A DNA stretch of 51,782 nt, taken from assembly GCF_009663775.1 (NCBI RefSeq), contig NZ_RDBR01000009.1, positions 1 to 51,782 of the forward strand, read 5' to 3'. Shown here piece by piece: positions 41,860 to 51,782 of this stretch. This stretch comes from Lactobacillus sp. 0.1XD8-4 (GTDB lineage: Bacteria > Bacillota > Bacilli > Lactobacillales > Lactobacillaceae). A model generated the notes under the pieces. The model saw only the letters and a list, made by a program, of their open reading frames with translations. It searched no databases and was not told the DNA's origin. The position numbers and the translations under genes were made by a program. The first letter of the stretch is position 1, and each line of letters opens with the position of its first letter.

Positions 41860-44136
41860 GTGAACAACGGTCAAGCATTATTAGAAGGAATGAACGATAA
41901 GCAATCCGAGGCGGTTTTGACTACTGAGGGACCGCTTTTAGTAATGGCGGGAGCTGGTTCAGGAAAGACACGGGTACTAACACACCGCGTGGCATACTTA
42001 ATCGAAGAAAACGGGGTATTGCCGTGGAATATTTTAGCGATTACTTTTACTAACAAGGCCGCTCGTGAGATGAAAGAACGGGTTGGTAAGCTGTTGGGAG
42101 AGAGTGCTAATGAGATTTGGGTATCTACATTCCACGCCTTGTGTGTCCGAATTTTACGGCGCGATATTGAAAAAATTGGTTATAATCGTGCATTTACAAT
42201 TGCTGATACTAGTGAGCAACGAACATTAATGAAACGAATCTGTGCCGAATTAAATATTGATACTAAAAAGTTTGATCCGCGAAGTATTTTAAGCGCAATC
42301 TCTAATGCTAAAAACGCTTTGATGACGCCAGATGACTATAGTAAAGAAGCAAATAGCATGTTTGAGAATATGGTGGCACGCGCATATAAGCTTTATCAGC
42401 AAGAATTAGAAGCTAACCAAGCGCTAGATTTCGATGATTTAATTATGAAAACGATTGAATTATTAGAAAGTGACCAAGAAACGCTTGAGTTTTATCAAGA
42501 TAAGTTCCATTACATCCACGTTGATGAATATCAGGATACTAATGATGCTCAGTATCGCCTAGTTAACTTACTAGCACAAAAATATCAGAATTTATGTGTA
42601 GTCGGGGATGCTGATCAGAGTATCTATGGATGGCGTGGAGCCAACATGAATAACATCCTAAACTTTGAACATGATTATCCGCAAGCTAAGACAGTAATGC
42701 TTGAACAAAATTACCGGTCCACGCAAACCATCTTAAATGCTGCTAATGAGGTTATCGCGAATAACCTATACCGAAAGAAGAAAAATCTTTGGACGGAAAA
42801 TGGGCAAGGTGATAAGATTTCATATTATCGTGCGCAAAACGAGCATGATGAAGCCCAATTTATTGTTTCCAAGATCAAGGAAGAACAAGAAAAAAACGGC
42901 TATCATTTTAATGATTTTGCCGTTCTTTACCGGACTAATGCCCAATCACGGATGATTGAAGAAACCTTCTTAAAGAGCAGTGTCCCTTATACGATGGTCG
43001 GGGGTCACAAGTTCTATGATCGGCGTGAAATTCGTGATATCCTTGCATACTTAACATTAATTGTTAATCCGGCTGATTCAATGAGTTTTGAACGGGTTGT
43101 TAATACGCCTAAGCGTGGAATTGGTTTGACTAGTGTTGAACACTTACGGAACTTTGCAAACGATAATGGCTGGACGCTCCTTAAAGCTGCTCAAAATGTT
43201 GATACAGCTAACGAGATTACCGCACGGACACGCAGCAAGATTGATGAATTTGGTCAATTGATGGCTAACTTGACCAAACAGGCGGAATACCTTAATCTAA
43301 CTGATTTAACAGAACAAATTCTTGAATTAAGCGGTTATAACAAGATGCTTAACGATGATCGCAGCCTTGAAGCTCAAGCCCGGCGAGAAAACTTAGATGA
43401 ATTTAAATCAGTTACCCAAGAGTACGATGAACAGCATAAGGATGACGATGATTCGAATGTACAAAAGGTTATCAACTTCTTAGCAGATCTTGCGCTGGTT
43501 TCTGACCAGGATGATGTTGATGAACAAGCGCCAGCGGTTACTTTAATGACCCTCCATGCCGCCAAGGGACTTGAATTTCCGGTTGTCTTTCTTGTAGGGA
43601 TGGAAGAGGGGATTTTTCCGTTATCCCGTGCCCTAATGGAAGATGATGAGCTTGAAGAAGAACGACGCTTAGCCTACGTTGGGATTACGCGGGCAAAAAA
43701 GAAGCTTTATCTAACGAATGCCTTTTCTCGGTTACTATATGGTCGTGTGCAACGAAACCAGCCTTCTCGCTTTGTCGAAGAAATCGATTCTGATTTATTA
43801 CAATTTGAGAATAATCCGTCTGGAGGTGTTCTCAGTGATCGAGACTTACCTTTTGGCAAGGCGGCAGCTACCGCATCAACTTACCGCGATCAACGGGCAA
43901 AACGAACTTATCGAAGTGCGGGAAAGCGTGTAAAGCCAATTACTAATACTGGTACTGGAGCGGATAAAGTTGGTTGGAAAACAGGTGACAAGGTTGAACA
44001 TAAAAAATGGGGCCAAGGCACTGTTGTGAAGGTAAATGGTACAGGAAATGATATGGAGTTAGATATTGCATTTCCAAGTCAAGGCGTAAAGCGACTACTC
44101 GCTAGCTTTGCTCCAATTACTAAAGTACAAAAATAA
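41860..44136 (+). CDS. pcrA: ATP-dependent DNA helicase PcrA (UvrD family)
   Basis: PcrA (758 residues) is the essential 3'-to-5' superfamily 1 helicase of Gram-positive bacteria, active in repair and in clearing RecA or polymerase from DNA. Walker A AGAGSGKT is at 30-37, and the DEYQDTN and QNYRST motifs are clear. A C-terminal Tudor-like segment (WKTGDKVEHKKWGQGTVV) binds RNA polymerase in the family. The start is GTG after GAGAGGAT. ligA follows after 20 bases, and pcrA-ligA-camS is a conserved operon. Confidence 0.97.
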   Translation: MNNGQALLEGMNDKQSEAVLTTEGPLLVMAGAGSGKTRVLTHRVAYLIEENGVLPWNILAITFTNKAAREMKERVGKLLGESANEIWVSTFHALCVRILRRDIEKIGYNRAFTIADTSEQRTLMKRICAELNIDTKKFDPRSILSAISNAKNALMTPDDYSKEANSMFENMVARAYKLYQQELEANQALDFDDLIMKTIELLESDQETLEFYQDKFHYIHVDEYQDTNDAQYRLVNLLAQKYQNLCVVGDADQSIYGWRGANMNNILNFEHDYPQAKTVMLEQNYRSTQTILNAANEVIANNLYRKKKNLWTENGQGDKISYYRAQNEHDEAQFIVSKIKEEQEKNGYHFNDFAVLYRTNAQSRMIEETFLKSSVPYTMVGGHKFYDRREIRDILAYLTLIVNPADSMSFERVVNTPKRGIGLTSVEHLRNFANDNGWTLLKAAQNVDTANEITARTRSKIDEFGQLMANLTKQAEYLNLTDLTEQILELSGYNKMLNDDRSLEAQARRENLDEFKSVTQEYDEQHKDDDDSNVQKVINFLADLALVSDQDDVDEQAPAVTLMTLHAAKGLEFPVVFLVGMEEGIFPLSRALMEDDELEEERRLAYVGITRAKKKLYLTNAFSRLLYGRVQRNQPSRFVEEIDSDLLQFENNPSGGVLSDRDLPFGKAAATASTYRDQRAKRTYRSAGKRVKPITNTGTGADKVGWKTGDKVEHKKWGQGTVVKVNGTGNDMELDIAFPSQGVKRLLASFAPITKVQK

Positions 44137-44144
44137 TGAAATGA

Positions 44145-46199
<2,055 letters not shown>

Positions 46200-46202
46200 A
46201 TC

Positions 46203-47318
46203 GTGAAGCGAAAGGTAAAGAAAATAGCCATTAGTGTTGCCGTTCTGATGTGTACTGTGTTACTCGCATCATGTGGCTTTGGTGGTAAGTCATCTTCTAA
46301 AAACTATTCGACAACTGGTTCAGGAAATGGCTCTTACCAAGGGGTTATAAAGAACGGTCGCTATCGGACTAGTAAAGCACGCGGTGTAAATGTTGCACAA
46401 AACGATAACCAATATAATCTTAAAAGTTTTGAAACAGGGTTAACCCAAGTTTCAAAACGAGTATTTTCAACTAAAAGCTATATTTTCCAAGAAGGACAGT
46501 ACTTAAGTAGTGGTACAGTCGAAAACTGGCTTGGGCGGAAAACTAAGAACAATCCGGAAGGGCTTAACCCTGCTCAGGGCAAGAAGGGTAATCCTAATCC
46601 TATCTATGTTCAGCAACTGGAAGAACAAGATTATATGCAAGAAAGTGGTAACTCAATGAAGTTACGGGGGATTACAATTGGTATTGGGTTAAACTCAGAA
46701 TATAATTATCAAAAGAAGACTGGCGGACCAACCTTGACAAAGAAGATTAGCGATAGCGAACTTCGTGAACAGGGCGAGATTGCGGCTCAAAAAGTTTTAC
46801 AACGGGTTAGAAAGAAGCCGGGAGTTGGCAATGTGCCAATTGTAATTGCATTGTATAAGCAAGCTCCCGATGATAGCCTTGTGGGTGGAACATTCTTTGC
46901 ATACAGCAAGAATAGTGGCAATAAGATCAGTGGCTGGAAGAAGCTTGACTACAAGAATGTTGTTCTTCCAAAGGCTAGTGCATCAACCACTAATAGTTCT
47001 GATCAGACTGATGATGACAGTTTCTCTAACTTCAAGAGTCAGATCCAGAGTTTCTTCCCGAACTTAAGCGGGGTTACAGCTCAGGCTCAGTACGAAAATG
47101 GAACGTTATCTGGTATGCATATTACGGTGACAACCCAGTTCTATAGTCAAACTGAAATTACTAGTTTTACTCAATACATTACTCGAGCGGCTAAGAAGTA
47201 CTTGCCAAACGGAATCCCAATTGATATTAAGATTCAATCTGATTCGGAAATTCAGGCAGTTGTATATCGGAATGCAGGTTCGGATAATTTCCAATCACAC
47301 ATTTTTAACTCATACTAA
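46203..47318 (+). CDS. camS: CamS family sex-pheromone-type lipoprotein
   Basis: This 371-residue protein is a membrane lipoprotein of the CamS/YerH family. The signal peptide ends in the lipobox LASC, with the lipidated Cys at residue 24, then a serine- and glycine-rich linker. In enterococci and staphylococci, the cleaved signal peptide yields a plasmid sex pheromone; whether that happens here is not known. The start is GTG, with GAAGGAGG inside the ligA end. It closes the pcrA-ligA-camS operon. Confidence 0.93.
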   Translation: MKRKVKKIAISVAVLMCTVLLASCGFGGKSSSKNYSTTGSGNGSYQGVIKNGRYRTSKARGVNVAQNDNQYNLKSFETGLTQVSKRVFSTKSYIFQEGQYLSSGTVENWLGRKTKNNPEGLNPAQGKKGNPNPIYVQQLEEQDYMQESGNSMKLRGITIGIGLNSEYNYQKKTGGPTLTKKISDSELREQGEIAAQKVLQRVRKKPGVGNVPIVIALYKQAPDDSLVGGTFFAYSKNSGNKISGWKKLDYKNVVLPKASASTTNSSDQTDDDSFSNFKSQIQSFFPNLSGVTAQAQYENGTLSGMHITVTTQFYSQTEITSFTQYITRAAKKYLPNGIPIDIKIQSDSEIQAVVYRNAGSDNFQSHIFNSY

Positions 47319-47325
47319 TATTTAG

Positions 47326-47378
47326 AAAAGGGAGCGAAAGGTCAATTCGTCATTAATGAAGTGATTAGCTCCTTTTTT
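47326..47378 (+). terminator. Intrinsic terminator after camS
   Basis: AAAAGGGAGC (47326-47335) pairs with GCTCCTTTTT (47368-47377) with one G-T pair, closing a 32-base loop, and continues into a T-run. Confidence 0.75.
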
Positions 47379-47413
47379 ATTTTCCTCCAATGATGAAATG
47401 GGGGCCTATTCTG

Positions 47414-47422
47414 TGCTAAAAT
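47414..47422 (+). promoter_or_regulatory. Extended -10 promoter of gatC
   Basis: TGcTAAAAT lies 48 bases before the gatC ATG; no convincing -35. It would drive gatC-gatA-gatB and the kinase gene. Confidence 0.55.
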
Positions 47423-47470
47423 TGTTAAATGTATATGTAGATTTAAATTACTGGAAAAGAGGTAGAGAGA

Positions 47471-47788
47471 ATGGCCAGTAAAATCACTGAGCAACAAGTA
47501 GAACACGTTGCTGAACTTGCTAAGCTTGAATTCCCTAAAGACGAGCTGGGCAAGTTTACCACTCAATTAGGAAACATTATTGATATGTTTGAGGACCTCG
47601 AAGCGGTTGATACTGATGGCGTTGAACCAATGACCTCGGCAACCGATCGGGTAAATGTAATGCGCGAAGACAAGGCAGTTAAGAGTTCTAAAGAAGAACA
47701 AGAAGCCTTGCTTAAAAATGCTCCCGAGACTGATGGTGGTTACATCAAGGTTCCGGCAATTATTGACGAAAGTGAGGATGGCGAATAA
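47471..47788 (+). CDS. gatC: Glutamyl/aspartyl-tRNA amidotransferase subunit C
   Basis: GatC (105 residues) is the small clamp that holds GatA and GatB together. The complex turns Glu-tRNA(Gln) into Gln-tRNA(Gln), and likewise Asp-tRNA(Asn). The N-terminal [14 protein letters not shown] and the MREDKA block are typical. The stop codon overlaps the gatA start by one base, so translation is coupled. An AGAGGTAGAGAG site precedes the ATG. Confidence 0.97.
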   Translation: MASKITEQQVEHVAELAKLEFPKDELGKFTTQLGNIIDMFEDLEAVDTDGVEPMTSATDRVNVMREDKAVKSSKEEQEALLKNAPETDGGYIKVPAIIDESEDGE

Positions 47789-49260
47789 TGGATTTTTACC
47801 AAACAAGCTTGAGTCAATTGCACGATGACTTGGTAAATAAAAAAATTAGTGCAACTGAATTAACTAAGGAAACCTTTGACCATATTAAGAAAAATGAAGA
47901 TCAAGTTAAGGCGTTTATTACCCTAAATGAGGAAGAAGCAATGAAGCGGGCAGCTGCGATTGATGCTCAAGGAATTGCAGCTGACCAATTAACGTCAGGG
48001 GTACCGCTTGCAGTTAAAGATAATATTCTGACAAAAGGTTTGACGACTACTGCGGCTTCAAAGATGCTTGAAAACTTTAATCCAGTTTATGATGCAACTG
48101 TTGTGGAAAAGCTTAATGCCGCAGGATACATCAACGTTGGTAAGACTAACCTAGATGAATTTGCGATGGGTTCATCAACAGAAAACTCCGCATTCTTCAC
48201 CTCTCATAATCCATGGGATCTTACGCGGGTGCCTGGTGGTTCTTCTGGTGGATCAGCGGCTGCTGTTGCTGCTGGAGATGTTCTTGGTGCCCTTGGTACT
48301 GATACTGGTGGTTCAATTCGGATGCCAGCCTCATTTAACGGGGTTGTCGGTATGAAGCCAACGTATGGCCGGGTATCACGTTGGGGAATTATTGCTTTTG
48401 GTTCTAGCTTTGACCAAGTTGGTTGGTTGACCCAAAATGTAAAGGATAATGCTCTATTAACAGCTTTGATTAGCGGTAATGATGAACATGATATGACCTC
48501 TTCACTCAAAGAGGTACCAAATTGGGCTGCTAATTTGAATGAAAATACTAACGTTAAGGGCTTGCGGATTGCGGTACCAAAAGAATACTTTGATGGATTA
48601 GATGACGATGTTCAAGCAGTAATCAAGGCAGCCTTAGATCACTTAGAATCATTAGGCGCAATTGTTGATGAAGTTAGCTTGCCGCACACTAAGTATGGGG
48701 TTCCTGCTTATTATATTTTGGCCTCATCAGAAGCCTCATCAAACTTACAACGTTATGACGGTATTCGGTACGGGTTCCGTGCAGATGATGTAAAGAACTT
48801 GGAAGACGTTTACGTTCGTTCCCGTTCTGAAGGATTTGGTGAAGAAGTAAAGCGGCGGATTATGTTGGGAACATTCTCTCTTTCTGCTGGTTTCTACGAT
48901 GCTTACTTTAACAAGGCGGCGAAGGTTCGTCGTCTGATTGCGCAAGATTTTGAAGAAGTATTTAAGGATCATGATGTTATTGTTGGTGCTACTGGCGCAA
49001 CAACGGCCTTTAAGATTGGTGCAGAAATTGATGATCCTAAGAAGATGTACATGAATGATGTATTGACTGTTCCTGTTAATATGGCTGGCTTGCCTGCAAT
49101 GTCTGTTCCGGCTGGTTTTTCTGCCAAGAACGGCATGCCAGTGGGGCTTCAAATTATTGGTAAGGCCTTTGACGAACAAACAATCTACAACACTGGTTAT
49201 GTTTTTGAACAGACTACTGATTTCCATAAAAAGACACCACAGTTAGGAGGTCAAAACTAA
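47788..49260 (+). CDS. gatA: Glutamyl/aspartyl-tRNA amidotransferase subunit A
   Basis: GatA (490 residues) releases ammonia from glutamine for the amidation by GatB. The amidase-signature triad is visible: Lys77 (AVKDN), cis-Ser152 in GGSSGGS, and nucleophile Ser176 in DTGGSIRMP. Length is normal. It overlaps gatC by one base, and gatB begins one base after its stop codon, with AGGAGG inside the gatA end. Confidence 0.97.
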   Translation: MDFYQTSLSQLHDDLVNKKISATELTKETFDHIKKNEDQVKAFITLNEEEAMKRAAAIDAQGIAADQLTSGVPLAVKDNILTKGLTTTAASKMLENFNPVYDATVVEKLNAAGYINVGKTNLDEFAMGSSTENSAFFTSHNPWDLTRVPGGSSGGSAAAVAAGDVLGALGTDTGGSIRMPASFNGVVGMKPTYGRVSRWGIIAFGSSFDQVGWLTQNVKDNALLTALISGNDEHDMTSSLKEVPNWAANLNENTNVKGLRIAVPKEYFDGLDDDVQAVIKAALDHLESLGAIVDEVSLPHTKYGVPAYYILASSEASSNLQRYDGIRYGFRADDVKNLEDVYVRSRSEGFGEEVKRRIMLGTFSLSAGFYDAYFNKAAKVRRLIAQDFEEVFKDHDVIVGATGATTAFKIGAEIDDPKKMYMNDVLTVPVNMAGLPAMSVPAGFSAKNGMPVGLQIIGKAFDEQTIYNTGYVFEQTTDFHKKTPQLGGQN

Positions 49261-49261
49261 G

Positions 49262-50686
49262 ATGAACTTTCAAACAACCATTGGACTAGAAGTCCACGTT
49301 GAGTTAAAGACTAATTCAAAAATCTACAGTCCATCCCCCGTTGAATACGGTGACCAGCCTAACGCCAACACCAATGTTATTGATTGGGGATATCCCGGTG
49401 TATTGCCAAGCTTAAACAAGGGGGTAGTTCGCGATGGAATTATGGCTGGGCTAGCTCTTCATGCGCAAATTGCCCACCATATGCATTTTGATCGGAAAAA
49501 CTACTTCTATCCAGATAACCCGAAAGCTTACCAAATTACCCAATCTGATACACCAATTGCTCATGATGGATGGATTGAAATTGAAGTAGATGGCAAGAAG
49601 AAAAAAATTGGTATCAAGGAAATGCATATTGAAGAAGATGCTGGTAAAAATACGCATACCAGCAAGTATTCATATGTTGACTTGAACCGGCAAGGAACGC
49701 CCCTCATTGAAATTGTTTCTAAACCAGATATTGCTTCGCCGGAAGAAGCAGTTGCTTATTTGGAAGCATTACGTCAACGGATTCAGTTTACCGGAATTTC
49801 TGACGTGAAGATGGAAGAAGGGTCAATGCGGGTTGATACTAACATCTCGATTCGGCCAATTGGTTCGGATAAGTTTGGGACTAAGACTGAAATGAAGAAC
49901 ATTAACAGTTTTAACTATGTTCGGAAGGCCTTAGCATTTGAAGAGCAACGTCACCAAAAAGTTCTAATGGCCGGTGGACAGATTGCCCAAGAAACACGGC
50001 GTTATGATGAACCAACGGGAACAACGGTTTCGATGCGGTCAAAGGAAGGGGCTGACGATTATCGTTACTTCCCAGAACCAGATTTACCGCCAGTTAGCGT
50101 TAGTGATGAATGGATTAACCAAATTGAAAGCGAAATGCCGGAAATGCCTGGTGAACGTCGTGAACACTATGTTAAGGATCTTGGCCTTAGCGATTATGAT
50201 GCGATGGTGCTTACCCAAACGAAGGAAATGTCCGATTTCTTTGAAGAAGCGGTTAAGGATGGGGGAGATCCAAAGCGGATTGCTAACTACTTGATGAACG
50301 ATGTAAACTCCTACCTTAACGACCAACATATTGACTTACCAGACACGAAGTTAACACCAGCTAACCTGGCGGGGATGGTTAAGTTGATTGAAGATGGGAC
50401 GATTTCTTCAAAGATGGCTAAGAAGGTCTTCAAGGGGATCTTAAATGGTGAAGAACCAAATGCTTATGCCAAAGAACATGGCCTTGTTCAGTTATCTGAC
50501 CCAGCTCAATTACAGCCAATTGTTGATGAAGTGCTTGATAATAATGAACAATCAATTGAAGACTTTAAGAACGGTAAAGATCGGGCTGTTGGTTACTTAA
50601 TGGGTCAAATCATGAAACAAACCCGTGGTAAGGCTAACCCACAAGTTGTTACTCAATTATTGATGAAGTCCTTAAAGACTAAGTAG
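49262..50686 (+). CDS. gatB: Glutamyl/aspartyl-tRNA amidotransferase subunit B
   Basis: GatB (474 residues) binds the mischarged tRNA and amidates its amino acid after activation by ATP. The catalytic cradle begins [13 protein letters not shown] and includes [12 protein letters not shown] and [13 protein letters not shown]. The C-terminal tail domain (about 400-474) is the YqeY-like tRNA-binding part. It is third in gatCAB, and the lipid kinase gene follows after 15 bases. Confidence 0.97.
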   Translation: MNFQTTIGLEVHVELKTNSKIYSPSPVEYGDQPNANTNVIDWGYPGVLPSLNKGVVRDGIMAGLALHAQIAHHMHFDRKNYFYPDNPKAYQITQSDTPIAHDGWIEIEVDGKKKKIGIKEMHIEEDAGKNTHTSKYSYVDLNRQGTPLIEIVSKPDIASPEEAVAYLEALRQRIQFTGISDVKMEEGSMRVDTNISIRPIGSDKFGTKTEMKNINSFNYVRKALAFEEQRHQKVLMAGGQIAQETRRYDEPTGTTVSMRSKEGADDYRYFPEPDLPPVSVSDEWINQIESEMPEMPGERREHYVKDLGLSDYDAMVLTQTKEMSDFFEEAVKDGGDPKRIANYLMNDVNSYLNDQHIDLPDTKLTPANLAGMVKLIEDGTISSKMAKKVFKGILNGEEPNAYAKEHGLVQLSDPAQLQPIVDEVLDNNEQSIEDFKNGKDRAVGYLMGQIMKQTRGKANPQVVTQLLMKSLKTK

Positions 50687-50701
50687 TTAGGAGGAATGAC
50701 C

Positions 50702-51736
50702 GTGCGAAAACGAGCTCGGATAATTTATAATCCTACATCTGGCCGGGAGACATTGCGGAGTGACCTTGTTGATATCTTAGCTATTTATGAAAAAGCGGGT
50801 TATGAGACAAGCGCTTTTGCCACGACTCCGGCCCCTAACTCAGCTAAAAATGAAGCAACACGGGCAGCTAAAGATGGTTTTGATTTAATTATCGCTGCCG
50901 GTGGGGATGGTACCCTTAATGAAGTAGTCAACGGGATTGCCGGCTTAGAGCACCGACCAGCGTTAGCGATTATTCCAGCTGGAACGACGAATGATTACGC
51001 GCGTGCCTTACGGATTCCGCGTGATGATCCGATTGCCGCTGCTAAGTTGATTTTGAAGAAAAATAAAAAATTCAAGATTGACATTGGTCGGGCTGGTGAA
51101 AACTACTTCATGAACATTGCTGCTGGTGGGACGATGACAGAAGTGACCTATGAAGTTCCGTCACAAATGAAATCACTTTTTGGCTATGCTGCTTACTTTG
51201 CTAAGGGTGCTGAACTGATTCCACGGATTAAGCCGATTGAAATGTCGATTAAGTATGATGGACATGAATATCGGGGTAACGCAACTATGTTTATGATTGC
51301 TCTTACTAATTCAGTTGGCGGCTTTGAACAGATTGTGCCCGATGCTTCGCTTGATGATGGAAAATTTACCATGATTATTGTGAAGAAGAGTAATGTTATT
51401 GATATGCTAAGTTTGATGGCTAAGGCCTTGCAAGGTAAGCACCTTGATGATCCGCGGATTATTTATGCCAAAGCCACTGATATTGAAGTGATTCCATTGA
51501 ATAAGGATGACCGGTTAATGGTTAATCTTGATGGTGAATATGGTGGTGACGCGCCAATGAAATTCCATAATTTAAAGCAGCACTTAGAAGTAATTGCTAA
51601 CTTGGACGAGATTCCTGAAGATGCGATTACAACTTCGGCTGACTTTAAGCGGGTTGAAAAAGACTTTATGGATGGAATTGACGATTATAAGGACCACGAG
51701 AATAAAGGATATCTGTCAACTGGTATGGTTGACTAA
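50702..51736 (+). CDS. dagK: Diacylglycerol kinase (lipid kinase)
   Basis: This 344-residue soluble lipid kinase recycles diacylglycerol to phosphatidic acid, needed when lipoteichoic acid synthesis releases diacylglycerol. The catalytic motif GGDGT is at 67-71, with IIPAGTTNDYARAL after it and the conserved C-terminal DGE motif. The GTG at 50702 is preferred over the ATG at 50696, because TAGGAGG is almost adjacent to the ATG and seven bases from the GTG. It is the last gene of the gatCAB operon, an arrangement conserved in lactobacilli. Confidence 0.93.
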   Translation: MRKRARIIYNPTSGRETLRSDLVDILAIYEKAGYETSAFATTPAPNSAKNEATRAAKDGFDLIIAAGGDGTLNEVVNGIAGLEHRPALAIIPAGTTNDYARALRIPRDDPIAAAKLILKKNKKFKIDIGRAGENYFMNIAAGGTMTEVTYEVPSQMKSLFGYAAYFAKGAELIPRIKPIEMSIKYDGHEYRGNATMFMIALTNSVGGFEQIVPDASLDDGKFTMIIVKKSNVIDMLSLMAKALQGKHLDDPRIIYAKATDIEVIPLNKDDRLMVNLDGEYGGDAPMKFHNLKQHLEVIANLDEIPEDAITTSADFKRVEKDFMDGIDDYKDHENKGYLSTGMVD

Positions 51737-51773
51737 AAATACTTCCTACAAAAATGTAGGGGGTATTTTTTTT
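51735..51773 (+). terminator. Intrinsic terminator after dagK
   Basis: A 16-bp stem with two T-G pairs (51735-51750 with 51755-51770) ends in a T-run at the right edge of the window. Confidence 0.88.
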
Positions 51774-51782
51774 ACGAAAAAA

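Noticed and set aside
48745-49227. 160-codon minus-strand open frame inside gatA
   Set aside because: It is a shadow of gatA, has no ribosome site, and its translation shows no family features.

Overview
This 51.8 kb window is a low-GC Gram-positive core-genome segment. Its gene order, protein sequences, zinc-type S14 and many TTG/GTG starts point to Lactobacillaceae, most likely the Limosilactobacillus reuteri group. The family-level call is firm. The species-level call comes from recognising the proteins by eye and is only moderate. I saw no tRNA, rRNA, CRISPR array, insertion sequence or prophage gene. Almost every gene lies on the + strand; the exceptions are a hydrolase at the left edge and a prepilin peptidase.

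Left part (1-6450): a serine alpha/beta hydrolase (-), a zinc alcohol dehydrogenase, the heat-shock pair ctsR-clpC under a clear CtsR box, and an orphan TetR regulator with GATAA-type half-sites around its promoter. Middle left (6451-15941): rpoB-rpoC behind a strong promoter and a structured leader with an internal terminator, then a multi-pass membrane protein (probably DUF998) convergent with a prepilin peptidase. Centre (15942-34016): the str group (rpsL-rpsG, then fusA on its own), followed by the fused S10-spc-alpha ribosomal superoperon from rpsJ to rplQ. This superoperon includes secY, adk, infA, rpmJ and rpoA. map is missing between adk and infA, where there is a promoter and a hairpin terminator instead. 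The superoperon ends in a structured 3' element that fits the L17 downstream element.

Right part (34017-51782): the ECF transporter energising module ecfA1-ecfA2-ecfT with truA; rplM-rpsI from a promoter overlapping the truA stop; a diacetyl/acetoin reductase; a cluster of a membrane-anchored glucosaminidase, xpt and a degenerate PurK-like ATP-grasp protein; the operon pcrA-ligA-camS; and gatCAB with a diacylglycerol kinase.

Functionally the window holds much of the transcription and translation machinery, plus protein quality control, protein export, vitamin uptake, DNA repair and tRNA-dependent amidation. The less ordinary signals are the RNA leaders and 3' elements around rpoB, rpsL, rpsJ, infA and rplQ, and the PurK-like protein, which appears to have lost metal-binding glutamates. 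I found no convincing wholly new multi-gene system.
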